Assembly (NCBI RefSeq): GCF_004564135.1
Contig: NZ_CP038255.1
Span: 280,501 to 344,500 of the forward strand
Source: Terasakiella sp. SH-1
GTDB taxonomy: Bacteria > Pseudomonadota > Alphaproteobacteria > Rhodospirillales > Terasakiellaceae
Reading direction: 5' to 3'
DNA: 64,000 bases
The position numbers and the translations under genes were made by a program. The notes below the pieces were generated by a model, which made no database searches, was not told where the DNA came from, and saw only the letters and a list, made by a program, of their open reading frames with translations. Of the stretch, positions 34,946 to 42,842 are shown one piece after another; within the stretch, counting starts at the first letter, position 1; every line of letters begins with the position of its first letter.

Positions 34946-36301
34946 ATGTCAAACGTGTATCACCTTCAGAACCTTGGGAAAGGCTCTACTGAATGGAATG
35001 CATGGCGGGAGTCTGACAAAAATGTGACCCCGGACTTATCCCATGCCGAAATCAAAGCGGTGAACCTTGCCCGAATCGACTTGCAAGGTGCATTGCTGAC
35101 CAAAGCCAACCTGAAACAAACCAATTTGAGTGGCGGTGATTTATCCGGGGCCAATATGGCCGGAGCCAATATGGAAGGGATTTCACTGGCGGGCTCTAAC
35201 ATGGAACGGGCCAATTGTGCCGGGGCCTATATGCATAAGGCCAACTTAGCAGGCAGCAAATTACGCTGGGCAAACCTGTCTGGTTCTTCTATCGTTGGCA
35301 AAAGCAACATGTCCGGGGCTGACCTGACCGGGGCCAATTTATGCGGTGCTCGCCTGATTGGGGTCAACCTGTCTGGGGCAAACCTGACGGGGGCGAATCT
35401 GGCCGGGGCTGACTTCAGAGATGCGGACCTGACCGGGGCTGATTTCACCAATGCCGATACCAGCGGTGCCTTTTTTGGTGGGGCAGATCTGCGCGGCACC
35501 ATGCTGGAACAATATTACGATCTGTTTGGCGCAGACGATGAACCAGCAGCCCCAGAAGAAGAATATGTCGAAGAGGTTGTTGAAGAAGAACCTGTTATCG
35601 AAGAAGTCCTTCTGGAAGAAGTGCCTGAGCCAGAACCGATTATTGAACCAGAACCAGAGCCCGAACCGGAACCAATGCCGGAACCAGAACCAGAGCCTCA
35701 ACTGGCTGATATTCTGGAACCGCCTGCGCCGGAACCTGTCGTTGAAGATGACTTTGACGAGAATGCATATAATGTTTATGAGACAAAGGAATGTGCCATT
35801 GTCACCCTTTGTTTGCCCAAGTTTAAAGAAAAAAGCACGCGTGATGAACATGACTTCCTTGACCTGTTGCGTCGCTATAACCGCTATTTCTTAAATACAG
35901 AAGAAAATGTTGCCATGGCGGCACGTGGGGATGCTTTCTTCGGGGCATTTGAAAACCCGAATACGGCGCTCAGTTGTGCGCGGGGCTATCTCAACATTTT
36001 GCGCGATATGAAAACCGATGCCTTTGTCGGGGTGAACTGGGGCAGCGTGACTTCTTGCGGGTCAGCCGAAAGCGATACCAAGGATTTGATTATCAATTCC
36101 ATCACACCGATGGCACGTTTGGTTCCACTGGCCGAACCGGGGGAAGTCTTGATGCTGGATGAACTTTATAGACGTCCGGAAATCAAGAAAGACTTGTTCA
36201 GTTTTGAAAAAGTATCGCGTAAATGGACCAAGACCTTTAATCAGGATGGGCCCAGCTTCGAAGTGCTGTGTTATTCTGTCAGCGAAGCCAAATCTGAATA
36301 G
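34946..36301 (+). CDS. Pentapeptide-repeat protein with C-terminal nucleotidyl-cyclase-like domain
   Basis: A 451-residue protein in three parts. Residues about 35-190 are pentapeptide repeats (many A(D/N)LxG units), forming a right-handed beta helix. Residues about 195-270 are a linker of Glu and Pro (EPEPEPEP runs). The C-terminal 180 residues resemble a class III cyclase homology domain: ARGDAFFGAFENPNTALSCARGYL, FVGVNWGSV and RLVPLAEPGEVLMLDELY. The usual metal Asp pattern is incomplete, so the domain may be catalytically dead. I use ATG 34946 with AGGTG upstream; an in-frame GTG 34937 is possible. It precedes mamX but has its own terminator. Confidence 0.75.
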   Translation: MSNVYHLQNLGKGSTEWNAWRESDKNVTPDLSHAEIKAVNLARIDLQGALLTKANLKQTNLSGGDLSGANMAGANMEGISLAGSNMERANCAGAYMHKANLAGSKLRWANLSGSSIVGKSNMSGADLTGANLCGARLIGVNLSGANLTGANLAGADFRDADLTGADFTNADTSGAFFGGADLRGTMLEQYYDLFGADDEPAAPEEEYVEEVVEEEPVIEEVLLEEVPEPEPIIEPEPEPEPEPMPEPEPEPQLADILEPPAPEPVVEDDFDENAYNVYETKECAIVTLCLPKFKEKSTRDEHDFLDLLRRYNRYFLNTEENVAMAARGDAFFGAFENPNTALSCARGYLNILRDMKTDAFVGVNWGSVTSCGSAESDTKDLIINSITPMARLVPLAEPGEVLMLDELYRRPEIKKDLFSFEKVSRKWTKTFNQDGPSFEVLCYSVSEAKSE

Positions 36302-36323
36302 ATTCTCTATGAGAAAATGCGAA

Positions 36324-36352
36324 AAAATCCCCTCTTTTTATGAGGGGATTTT
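36324..36352 (+). terminator. Intrinsic terminator after the pentapeptide-repeat gene
   Basis: AAAATCCCCTC (36324-36334) pairs with GAGGGGATTTT (36342-36352) around a TTTTTAT loop. It separates the pentapeptide-repeat gene from mamX, so mamX has its own promoter. Confidence 0.85.
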
Positions 36353-36356
36353 GCAT

Positions 36357-36450
36357 TGCAGCGAGGGTTTGTTGCAAAAAAGTCGCTGCATACGTGTATA
36401 TGGGCATGCTTGTGGGTGACTTTGCTAATTTATGCTTTATAATCGCGGAA
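36357..36450 (+). promoter_or_regulatory. mamX leader: hairpin and likely -10 box
   Basis: A stem TGCAGCGA-TCGCTGCA spans 36357-36390. A consensus TATAAT is at 36438-36443, about 70 bases before the mamX start; no clear -35 is seen. This is the probable promoter for mamXZ. Confidence 0.4.
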
Positions 36451-36512
36451 CTCTCAATTAAAGTGCTGCCTCGTGGTCGGTTTTTGAATAATTATAAACT
36501 AAGGGTTCTTCG

Positions 36513-37310
36513 TTGAAATACATCCCTCATAGTGTCGCTGAATGGGTTATGGCTCTTGGCATTGCTTTCAGCTTGGGTATTTTCTTTGTTGCCGTGGTGG
36601 AAGATAACCCTTGGCAGGATCATTCCTATGGTGATGCGCCACCGATTACTCTTGGAACACCTGCCCCGCATACCGATGGTAAAGAGAAAATGACATGTTC
36701 AACCTGTCATGCGATTCTCCCACCGGACCCCAACCAAAGCAAAGATTTTCGTATTCCGATTGCCGTTGGTGCACCCTCACCACACGGCGATGAGCGTGAC
36801 CAACAACCTTGTAGCAACTGTCACCGCTATGTGAACAGCCTGCAACAAGATGTGGGTGGTAGTGGTGTTGCCCAAGCTGTCACCGCTGCCATGGCGATGC
36901 CGCCTCAAGGCGAAGTGAAGAAAAAACCGTCTTTACGTTTCCCGCCCAAGGCCAAGCCTTTGGATAAAGAAGCTCATGAAATTTTCACGTTTTTCCGCTT
37001 TCAGGGAAAGGTGACACGCATTTTCCCCAAAAATCCCAAGCTTGACCCACAAGCGAACATCGTGGCTCTGGTCGATAACGGGATTACACAACCCATGTGG
37101 GTCGATCTCGCCCCGAACTGGTTCCTGAAATCAGAAGGATGCCGTGTTTTCAAAGGCATGTTTATCAAGGGCCAAGCAGCAGCCGAAGACCCCAAAGATA
37201 GAACCGAGTTGGCTTATGCCACAACACTCGGTGTAAATGGTAAATCCTGTTTCCTGCGTAATTCCCACTTGAGGGGACTATGGGACCCAATGGCAATGAT
37301 GGGGAAATAA
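36513..37310 (+). CDS. mamX: Magnetosome protein MamX (two magnetochrome motifs)
   Basis: A 265-residue membrane-anchored c-type cytochrome, close to the length of MamX in Magnetospirillum. One membrane segment lies at about 9-29. Two haem-binding CxxCH motifs are at Cys62-His66 (CSTCH) and Cys100-His104 (CSNCH), each preceded by a PHxD/HGD segment, as in magnetochrome domains. The C-terminal part (APNWFLKSEGCRVFKG and GKSCFLRN) is similar to the C terminus of MamS in this window. MamX takes part in redox control of magnetite growth with MamZ. The TTG start has AAGGG seven bases upstream. It is followed by mamZ after four bases. Confidence 0.92.
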   Translation: MKYIPHSVAEWVMALGIAFSLGIFFVAVVEDNPWQDHSYGDAPPITLGTPAPHTDGKEKMTCSTCHAILPPDPNQSKDFRIPIAVGAPSPHGDERDQQPCSNCHRYVNSLQQDVGGSGVAQAVTAAMAMPPQGEVKKKPSLRFPPKAKPLDKEAHEIFTFFRFQGKVTRIFPKNPKLDPQANIVALVDNGITQPMWVDLAPNWFLKSEGCRVFKGMFIKGQAAAEDPKDRTELAYATTLGVNGKSCFLRNSHLRGLWDPMAMMGK

Positions 37311-37314
37311 GGCA

Positions 37315-39309
37315 ATGATGTTATTGAATAATTTAGAAAGCAAATTCCAGAACCATCAATGGAACGGTATTTATTTGCTATCGGCCATTTCAACCTTGAT
37401 TGGGGCCTTGGCGGTTTCTGTACAGCCTTTGCTGTTGGATCAGATTTTCAATATTCCCTTTGAAAAAGAAGGTGAAATCAACGCCGACATTCAGGTAGTC
37501 GCCGAAATGGTTTCCATCCTCTGTGTCGGTTATTTCAGTTACAAGTCTGATTTTATTGGTCGTGTCCCCATTATTTTCTATGCCTTTCTCTTTATTGCTG
37601 TCGGTGCCTTCCTCACGCCGATGAGTTATGAGTTGGGTGTGTATCTGGGTGTTGGGGGGCTGTTTGCCTTTTACTTTGCCCGTGTTCTGGTGACGTTGGG
37701 CTCTGATACCGTTCAGGTGCAGCTTCTTACTCTTGTAGGGGATCTGTCAGATTTTAAAAACCGCCCTAAATTGATGACAAATACAGTCTTCATGGTGGTT
37801 TTTGGCGGTACAATCCTAACTGCTATCGTCATGCAGATTGCCGAATATGAATATGGCATTGAACTGATTACCTTTAGCCTCGTCCTTTTTGGAGTCTTTG
37901 GGGCATGGGTCACGAAATACTCTCTCCATGATGTTGCAGAATTTTGTGCCGGGGAAGAAAAGCGCCACCCCTTGCTCCGCGTTTGGGACTTGGTGTCCAA
38001 TGACCCTCGCATGCAACTGGCTGTGGCTGCGGCTTTTTACACCCGTATGGATTTGGTTGTGGTCAGCCTGTTTTATTCCCTATGGTGTATTTCCGTTGCC
38101 GATATCATTGGCGTAACCCGCGTTTATGCCACCGCACATGCCGCGACCATGGTTGGGGTCATGGGGGTCGGTGTTCTGGCCTCAATCCCATTTTGGCAGC
38201 ATTTGATTGAACGTCACAGTCGCATCACGGCCATTGGTGCCTCTTTGTCTATTGCGGCTATGGGCTATGTCTGGATCAGCTTGTTTAAAAACCCCTATGA
38301 CTGGGGGATTGCCCTGCCGCTGCTCTTGATCGGGATCGGTCATGGCGGGGCGACGGTCACATTGAAAGTTTTAACGGTTGATATTGCCCCAAAACCCTTA
38401 CTTGGTGCTGTTCTTGGTATGATTTATCTGGCCGGCAGTGTCGGCATTATCATGCTGGTACAAAGTGGCGGTTATTATTTCGATGCCGTTGGCCCACGTG
38501 CTCCCTTTGTTTTGATGGCCAGTGGCAAGCTCATGGTGGTGATCTTTGCCAGTTGGCTGGTCATGCATCAGGTTGAAGAAGATAAAGACCATGTACTGAC
38601 CAAGAAAATCCAGATCAGCTGGCGCCCCCTGATTTTCCTCACCTCCGCCCTGCCTTTTGCCTGGTTGCTGGGCCGAATGCTGTTGGGGGGCTATCTCTGG
38701 GGGGTGGATCATGAAAATATTCCGGTGGGCTTTATCAACCGATATCTCGGTGACTGGGCCTTTACCTTCCTGATCCTGTCTTTGGCAATTACACCTTTTG
38801 CCGAACTGACCAAGATTAAAGCGGTTCATAAATACCGCCGTATGATCGGGCTCTATGCCTTCTTCTATACCATGTTGCACTTCATTGTATATGTGTCACT
38901 GGAATGGACCTTCGATCTCGATCACATGCTGGCAGATGCCTATAAACGTCCGTTCATCTTCCTCGGGATTGTAGCCTTCTGTATCATCACACCACTGGCG
39001 GTAACATCGCTCAAGTCTGTGCGCAACAAGATGGACCCGAAAAACTGGCGTCGTTTACATAAAGGGGCCTATATTCTCAATATCATCGTTGCGTGGCACT
39101 TTATTCTGGCGGCAAACAAGGAAAATGGTGAACCTTATATCTATGCAGCCTTGATTGCGATCCTTCTGGGCTATCGTGTCTATGAGAATATTCAGAAACA
39201 CAAGCGCCGTGCAAATCGCAAACCGCGCCGTAAACGCCGCGTGAAAAAGAAAAAATCAGCTGATGGCGCAACCGGGGATGCCCCCATCGCTGAAGCAGCA
39301 TCTGAATAA
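37315..39309 (+). CDS. mamZ: Magnetosome protein MamZ (MFS transporter fused to ferric-reductase-like domain)
   Basis: A 664-residue integral membrane protein. The first 410 or so residues are a major-facilitator-like bundle of about 12 membrane segments, and the rest is a YedZ-like ferric reductase transmembrane domain with histidines in YRRMIGLYAFFYTMLHFIVY and RRLHKGAYILNIIVAWHF that could bind haem. A basic C-terminal tail (RKPRRKRRVKKKK) follows. Known MamZ works with MamX and MamH in iron oxidation-state control for magnetite formation. It is coupled to mamX (four-base gap). In other magnetotactic bacteria mamX and mamZ sit with mamY and ftsZ-like, neither of which is here. Confidence 0.94.
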   Translation: MMLLNNLESKFQNHQWNGIYLLSAISTLIGALAVSVQPLLLDQIFNIPFEKEGEINADIQVVAEMVSILCVGYFSYKSDFIGRVPIIFYAFLFIAVGAFLTPMSYELGVYLGVGGLFAFYFARVLVTLGSDTVQVQLLTLVGDLSDFKNRPKLMTNTVFMVVFGGTILTAIVMQIAEYEYGIELITFSLVLFGVFGAWVTKYSLHDVAEFCAGEEKRHPLLRVWDLVSNDPRMQLAVAAAFYTRMDLVVVSLFYSLWCISVADIIGVTRVYATAHAATMVGVMGVGVLASIPFWQHLIERHSRITAIGASLSIAAMGYVWISLFKNPYDWGIALPLLLIGIGHGGATVTLKVLTVDIAPKPLLGAVLGMIYLAGSVGIIMLVQSGGYYFDAVGPRAPFVLMASGKLMVVIFASWLVMHQVEEDKDHVLTKKIQISWRPLIFLTSALPFAWLLGRMLLGGYLWGVDHENIPVGFINRYLGDWAFTFLILSLAITPFAELTKIKAVHKYRRMIGLYAFFYTMLHFIVYVSLEWTFDLDHMLADAYKRPFIFLGIVAFCIITPLAVTSLKSVRNKMDPKNWRRLHKGAYILNIIVAWHFILAANKENGEPYIYAALIAILLGYRVYENIQKHKRRANRKPRRKRRVKKKKSADGATGDAPIAEAASE

Positions 39310-39315
39310 GCCATA

Positions 39316-39355
39316 AAAAAAGGGCTGAGGTCATAAAAAACCTCAGCCCTTTTTC
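39316..39355. terminator. Bidirectional terminator between mamZ and the right vWA gene
   Basis: AAAAAGGGCTGAGGT (39316-39331) pairs with ACCTCAGCCCTTTTT (39340-39355) with an A-rich loop. Runs of T occur on both strands, so it can end mamXZ on the plus strand and the vWA gene on the minus strand. Confidence 0.92.
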
Positions 39356-39374
39356 TTTCTCTATAAAAACCTTT

Positions 39375-40286
39375 CTACTCCGCCGCGTGAGATGCGGTAT
39401 TAATGACGAAGGCTTGTCTTGTGCCGATGTCGAGCAGTTTGACGAGGGCTGTGGCATCTGCGTTAAACGCCATACCTTTTACGATTGGGGTTTGAGACTG
39501 GTCGCGATCAAATATTTCGCAGATGATGGCCTTATAGCGTTCCGGCATGTCTGAGGACATTTCAAACAGGATGCGGGCATAATCTTCGTCTGGCAGTTCC
39601 ATCTTGGACCAGGGGAAAGTCACGGTGGTGTCATTCTCATCTGTGATATGGCAGTTGATCAGCAGCACTTGACCGTCTGTGGTCGTCAGGTCTGTCAGGC
39701 GCTTGGTGCTCATGATCAACTCGTTAGCAGATGACACATCATTTGCCATCCCATCGGTGATGTTGATGACGATGGGCGGGAAACATTTCGGGTTGCGATA
39801 AATCCATTCTTCCAGGGTCTGGCGTGCCATATTGATGGCCCCGTTCATCGGTGTGCTTTCCCCGGCCACAGGCGAGAGCCAACTTGAGACAGAAACCGTT
39901 TCATTAACGATGGTACCACGCACTTCGGTCTCAATGGTTTTCTGTTCCACATGGGCATGTTTCGCCACTTCGGAAATCGACACCATACGGCGTCCTTTCA
40001 GTGGACCTTCCCAGCAGAATTCCGGGCGGGAATTTCGGCCATAACCGATCACACCCACTTCAAAATAATCAGACACCCCTTCATCGCGGGTACAGCGATT
40101 GACCAGTTCGGCCAATGTGTTGTTGAGCGCTTCGGCCACGACTTCAGCACGCTTGACCGGCTGGCCGCTTGCGTTGGTGCCAAAAGGCTTGTTCATGGAG
40201 CGCGACTGATCCACAAGAAAAAGGATCGCGCCGGGTGTGCTGGAACTGATTTCCTGAGAGTAATTCGGTTTCTGGTTGAAGTCCAT
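39375..40286 (-). CDS. von Willebrand factor A domain protein (TerY-type), right copy
   Basis: A 303-residue protein identical to the left copy apart from Thr for Ala in the C-terminal FVINTASHAAE segment. The DxSxS metal site and the rest of the vWA motifs are intact. It lacks the adjacent phosphatase and kinase of the left copy. It lies on the same strand as and downstream of mamT, with 290 bases between, so it could be read through from the mam operon or use the duplicated leader. It ends at the terminator shared with mamZ. Confidence 0.88.
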   Translation of the reverse strand: MDFNQKPNYSQEISSSTPGAILFLVDQSRSMNKPFGTNASGQPVKRAEVVAEALNNTLAELVNRCTRDEGVSDYFEVGVIGYGRNSRPEFCWEGPLKGRRMVSISEVAKHAHVEQKTIETEVRGTIVNETVSVSSWLSPVAGESTPMNGAINMARQTLEEWIYRNPKCFPPIVINITDGMANDVSSANELIMSTKRLTDLTTTDGQVLLINCHITDENDTTVTFPWSKMELPDEDYARILFEMSSDMPERYKAIICEIFDRDQSQTPIVKGMAFNADATALVKLLDIGTRQAFVINTASHAAE

Positions 40287-40500
40287 CGTCGGTCCCCTGA
40301 TTGTGCTGTCTTACCTGCATGGGTGCGCATGGGTTACAAAAAAGCCTGCCAAAAACAGCAGACAATTTCGAGCTTCATCGCCCTTTTTCAAAATAGTTAA
40401 GAAAAGATTAACACAAGGCGACTCCGCAGGGCTAGTGGTATTTTCACACTTGCCACAAATGACACCTTTGCAATTTAGACGCAGTTAAAGCTGAGAGTAG

Positions 40501-40527
40501 TCACTCAAACTCAGCGGCTTCCAGTAC
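40501..40527 (-). pseudogene. 3' fragment of the Crp/Fnr gene carried by the repeat
   Basis: The last nine codons of the regulator at 30672-31379, with stop, appear here in reverse. Upstream of it the similarity ends abruptly at GTACTGG. It is a footprint of the duplication, not a gene. Confidence 0.85.
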
Positions 40528-40541
40528 GGCGAACTTATCTG

Positions 40542-40566
40542 GACTCCCGATCATATCGGGAATAAC
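40542..40566. repeat. REP-like hairpin after mamT
   Basis: CCCGAT (40546-40551) pairs with ATCGGG (40555-40560) around a CAT loop, with the outer bases ACTC and AATAAC as in dispersed alphaproteobacterial palindromes. It lies between mamT and the right repeat arm and could stabilise the 3' end of the mam transcript. Confidence 0.4.
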
Positions 40567-40575
40567 AAGAGAGTG

Positions 40576-41109
40576 TTAGAACCACTTAAAGCCATTATCC
40601 TTTGGCTTTTCCAAGGGGACTTTGACGACGATATCGTGACATTTGATGCAGCGCCCCGCAGGTGGGTGGGGCATTTCAGAGTTGGGCGGTAAAGGTGGGC
40701 CCATCTTGCGCACATTCTTGGAAATCTCTTCCAACGCAGCCCCCACCGGGGTCTTATATTGATTGCCCGGTCCCGGGCCGCCAACATAGAGGTGACATTG
40801 CGTACAGGCCCCCACATAAGGGTGTGGCATACGCTGCCCGGCCTTAATGGCTGGAATATGCTTCATGGTCATATAGCGATATTCCGTGTTGGGTGGGGTC
40901 AGGCGCTTTTCAATTTCCGCCCCGATACCTTCTTCAAAAGGTGTCTGATGCTGACCCAGGAACAAGCCCTGAATAGTGCGTTTGGTCAGGGCTGTTAGTT
41001 CCGTGCCATTGACCACGACAAAGGAGAACCCACAGACGATCAGCACGGCGATAAAGACAGAGCCTCGTCGTCCTTCAAAGAGGGTCAGGATATGTTTGAA
41101 TATCCTCAT
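40576..41109 (-). CDS. mamT: Magnetosome protein MamT (two magnetochrome motifs)
   Basis: A 177-residue membrane-anchored c-type cytochrome, matching MamT length (about 174). One membrane segment at about 16-36. Two CxxCH haem sites lie in GACTQCHLYVGG and GRCIKCHDIVVK, both preceded by MPHP, typical of magnetochrome domains. MamT contributes to redox control during magnetite crystal growth. I use the ATG at 41109, five bases after the mamS stop; the frame extends to 41169 inside mamS. It is the last mam gene of the operon. Confidence 0.92.
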   Translation of the reverse strand: MRIFKHILTLFEGRRGSVFIAVLIVCGFSFVVVNGTELTALTKRTIQGLFLGQHQTPFEEGIGAEIEKRLTPPNTEYRYMTMKHIPAIKAGQRMPHPYVGACTQCHLYVGGPGPGNQYKTPVGAALEEISKNVRKMGPPLPPNSEMPHPPAGRCIKCHDIVVKVPLEKPKDNGFKWF

Positions 41110-41114
41110 GACTT

Positions 41115-41705
41115 TTAGCCGAGGCGGTTTGACCATAGGGCAAAGCCTTCGTCGTTGCGTAGGCGACAAGTGATGCCGTCAACGACAATATTCTTGGCGT
41201 AAAGTAAGCCGTTGGGGTCTTGTTTATCGAACTTGTAGGCGATGCCGCGCACGTTTTTGCCTTTGGAGAGGCGACAGCCCAAGTGATTGAGGAACCAGTT
41301 GGGGCCGATGGAGACTTCTTTGGCCACACCCGGTCCGGTATCTACCCAGATATGAACTTGCCCCCAGCCGATGGTATCGCCCCGGCTGAGCATACGCAGC
41401 ACATTGCCTTGATATTTCACCGTCGGGGCTTTGTTCAGGGCCTGCATCTGGCCCATTTGCGCATCCGGGCGGTTCCAGGCAAGCTCGCCGCCTGTGCCTT
41501 GTTGGGTCGTCTGACCTTTGGGGGTGGCGAGCATCTGGTTGGACGGGGTCATTTCCTGGGTCTGATTTTGCACCTGTTCGCGTTTGATATCGCGCAAACG
41601 TTCCTGGGCATCAGGCTCATAGAGCCCGGAAGAGACCAGAGCCCCGATGACCATGCCCACAAAGGCAAGGCCACCAATCCCTAAAACCAGATGTTCTGAC
41701 TTCAT
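41115..41705 (-). CDS. mamS: Magnetosome protein MamS
   Basis: A 196-residue protein with one N-terminal membrane segment (about 7-27) and a soluble C-terminal domain. The C terminus (GPNWFLNHLGCRLSKGKNVRG and ITCRLRNDEG) shares its pattern with the MamX C terminus in this window, including two cysteines. MamS affects crystal size and shape in Magnetospirillum. ATG 41705 is preferred, with GAGGGCGA upstream; a GTG at 41708 is adjacent. Lies between mamB and mamT as in the classical mamAB order. Confidence 0.92.
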   Translation of the reverse strand: MKSEHLVLGIGGLAFVGMVIGALVSSGLYEPDAQERLRDIKREQVQNQTQEMTPSNQMLATPKGQTTQQGTGGELAWNRPDAQMGQMQALNKAPTVKYQGNVLRMLSRGDTIGWGQVHIWVDTGPGVAKEVSIGPNWFLNHLGCRLSKGKNVRGIAYKFDKQDPNGLLYAKNIVVDGITCRLRNDEGFALWSNRLG

Positions 41706-41728
41706 CACTCGCCCTCTTGCGCTTTCTT

Positions 41729-42598
41729 TTAACTATTCACAACGGCAATCTGCACGTCGGTGACGTGACGGACTTCGGCATAGATGCGTTCTTTCAGGGC
41801 CTGAGCAATAAGATCACTCTCATAGACCTTAAGCGAGCCACTCACCCCGATGGAGATATCAAGATGGATGTCTTCGCCCACGTTACGACCGCGCAGGTGA
41901 CGGACCTCTTCAATATTCGGCACGTTGGCGGCAATATTGTAAACATCTTTAAGAACGTCCATTTCAACAGAAGTATCCATCAAGCCGTCAATGGCATCAA
42001 TGTTCAGCTCAATCCCGATGCGTGCCACCAGGATCGCCACGACCATGGCGGCCACAACGTCAGCGATGGGGAAGCCAAGAACCGCAAACAAAATACCGAT
42101 CAACACCCCGACAGAAGACAGCGCATCCGAACGGTTGTCCCACGCGTTGGCAATAATCGCCGGGCTGTTGTTTTCTTTCCCCACACAATGCTGGTAGCGA
42201 TACATCAGCTCATTGACCACAACAGACATACCCGCACCGAGCACGGCAAGGAAGCTTGGCGCTTCAATATTGCCTTCGATGATCTTGAGGATGGATTCAT
42301 ACATCAGGTAGATCGCCCCCAAAATCAGAATGATCCCGACGATGGACGAAGAGATAAACTGGATGTTCCCGAAGCCATAAGGATATTTATCAGACGCCTT
42401 GCGCTTGGAGATTTTCACACAGAGCATGGTCACGATAGAGGCGATTACGTCCGCACCGGAGTGCAGGGAGTCTGCCACCAAAGCCACAGATCCGGTCATG
42501 GCGCCCAACAGGCCCTTATAGGTCATTTGGCAGATATTGACGACAATGGCCCACCAGACGACTTCTTCTTTACATTGCTTACATTTATTAGGAATCAT
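41729..42598 (-). CDS. mamB: Magnetosome iron transporter MamB (cation diffusion facilitator)
   Basis: A 289-residue CDF transporter with six membrane segments and a C-terminal cytoplasmic domain. Metal-site residues are visible in LVADSLHSGAD (Asp43, Asp50) and NAWDNRSDALSS. Segments ADSLHSGAD, ISSSIVG, NELMYRYQHCVGKENNSPAIIANAWDNRSDA and GLMDTSVEMD match MamB closely. MamB is required for vesicle formation and iron loading of magnetosomes, working with MamM. The gene overlaps mamR by 11 bases. Confidence 0.96.
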   Translation of the reverse strand: MIPNKCKQCKEEVVWWAIVVNICQMTYKGLLGAMTGSVALVADSLHSGADVIASIVTMLCVKISKRKASDKYPYGFGNIQFISSSIVGIILILGAIYLMYESILKIIEGNIEAPSFLAVLGAGMSVVVNELMYRYQHCVGKENNSPAIIANAWDNRSDALSSVGVLIGILFAVLGFPIADVVAAMVVAILVARIGIELNIDAIDGLMDTSVEMDVLKDVYNIAANVPNIEEVRHLRGRNVGEDIHLDISIGVSGSLKVYESDLIAQALKERIYAEVRHVTDVQIAVVNS

Positions 42599-42842
42599 GG
42601 CTCAAATACTCAATTATGCTGCTACCGGGAACGCGGTAATTGCCATTGACAAGGCGCCCGCGCATGCGTCCCTGTTCTAAAAGTCGGATCACTTCCTTAC
42701 GTTCCACCCCCAAAAAACGGGCCGCTTCCGTAGAGTTATAAATCCTACTTGAGTTCACTTCGCGATGGCGCGAATTGTATAGTTCCATCAGGGCGGCGCC
42801 TAAGGACATTAAGGTGCCCACCCGTGCGATCATGGTCCACAT
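42588..42842 (-). CDS. mamR: Magnetosome protein MamR (excisionase-like helix-turn-helix)
   Basis: An 84-residue protein, slightly longer than MamR of Magnetospirillum. N-terminal hydrophobic helix (about 4-22) and a C-terminal MerR/excisionase-like DNA-binding segment YNSTEAARFLGVERKEVIRLLEQGRMRGRLVNGNYRV. MamR influences magnetite crystal number and size; whether it binds DNA is not settled. It overlaps mamB by 11 bases and shares one base with the mamQ stop. Confidence 0.9.
   Translation of the reverse strand: MWTMIARVGTLMSLGAALMELYNSRHREVNSSRIYNSTEAARFLGVERKEVIRLLEQGRMRGRLVNGNYRVPGSSIIEYLSHDS

Larger units (their letters stand above)
39373..40527. repeat. Right arm of the 1.16-kb inverted duplication
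   Basis: Reverse copy of 31353-32508. It contains the vWA gene, its leader, and a remnant of the 3' end of the Crp/Fnr gene (40501-40527) but no more of that gene, so it derives from the left arm. It lies between mamZ and mamT and is thus inserted into magnetosome territory. Recombination between the arms could invert the 6.86 kb between them. Confidence 0.93.

Noticed and set aside
41717-42649. 310-codon open frame antisense to mamB
   Set aside because: It mirrors mamB, is histidine and asparagine rich as expected of a reverse-strand shadow, and lacks family motifs.
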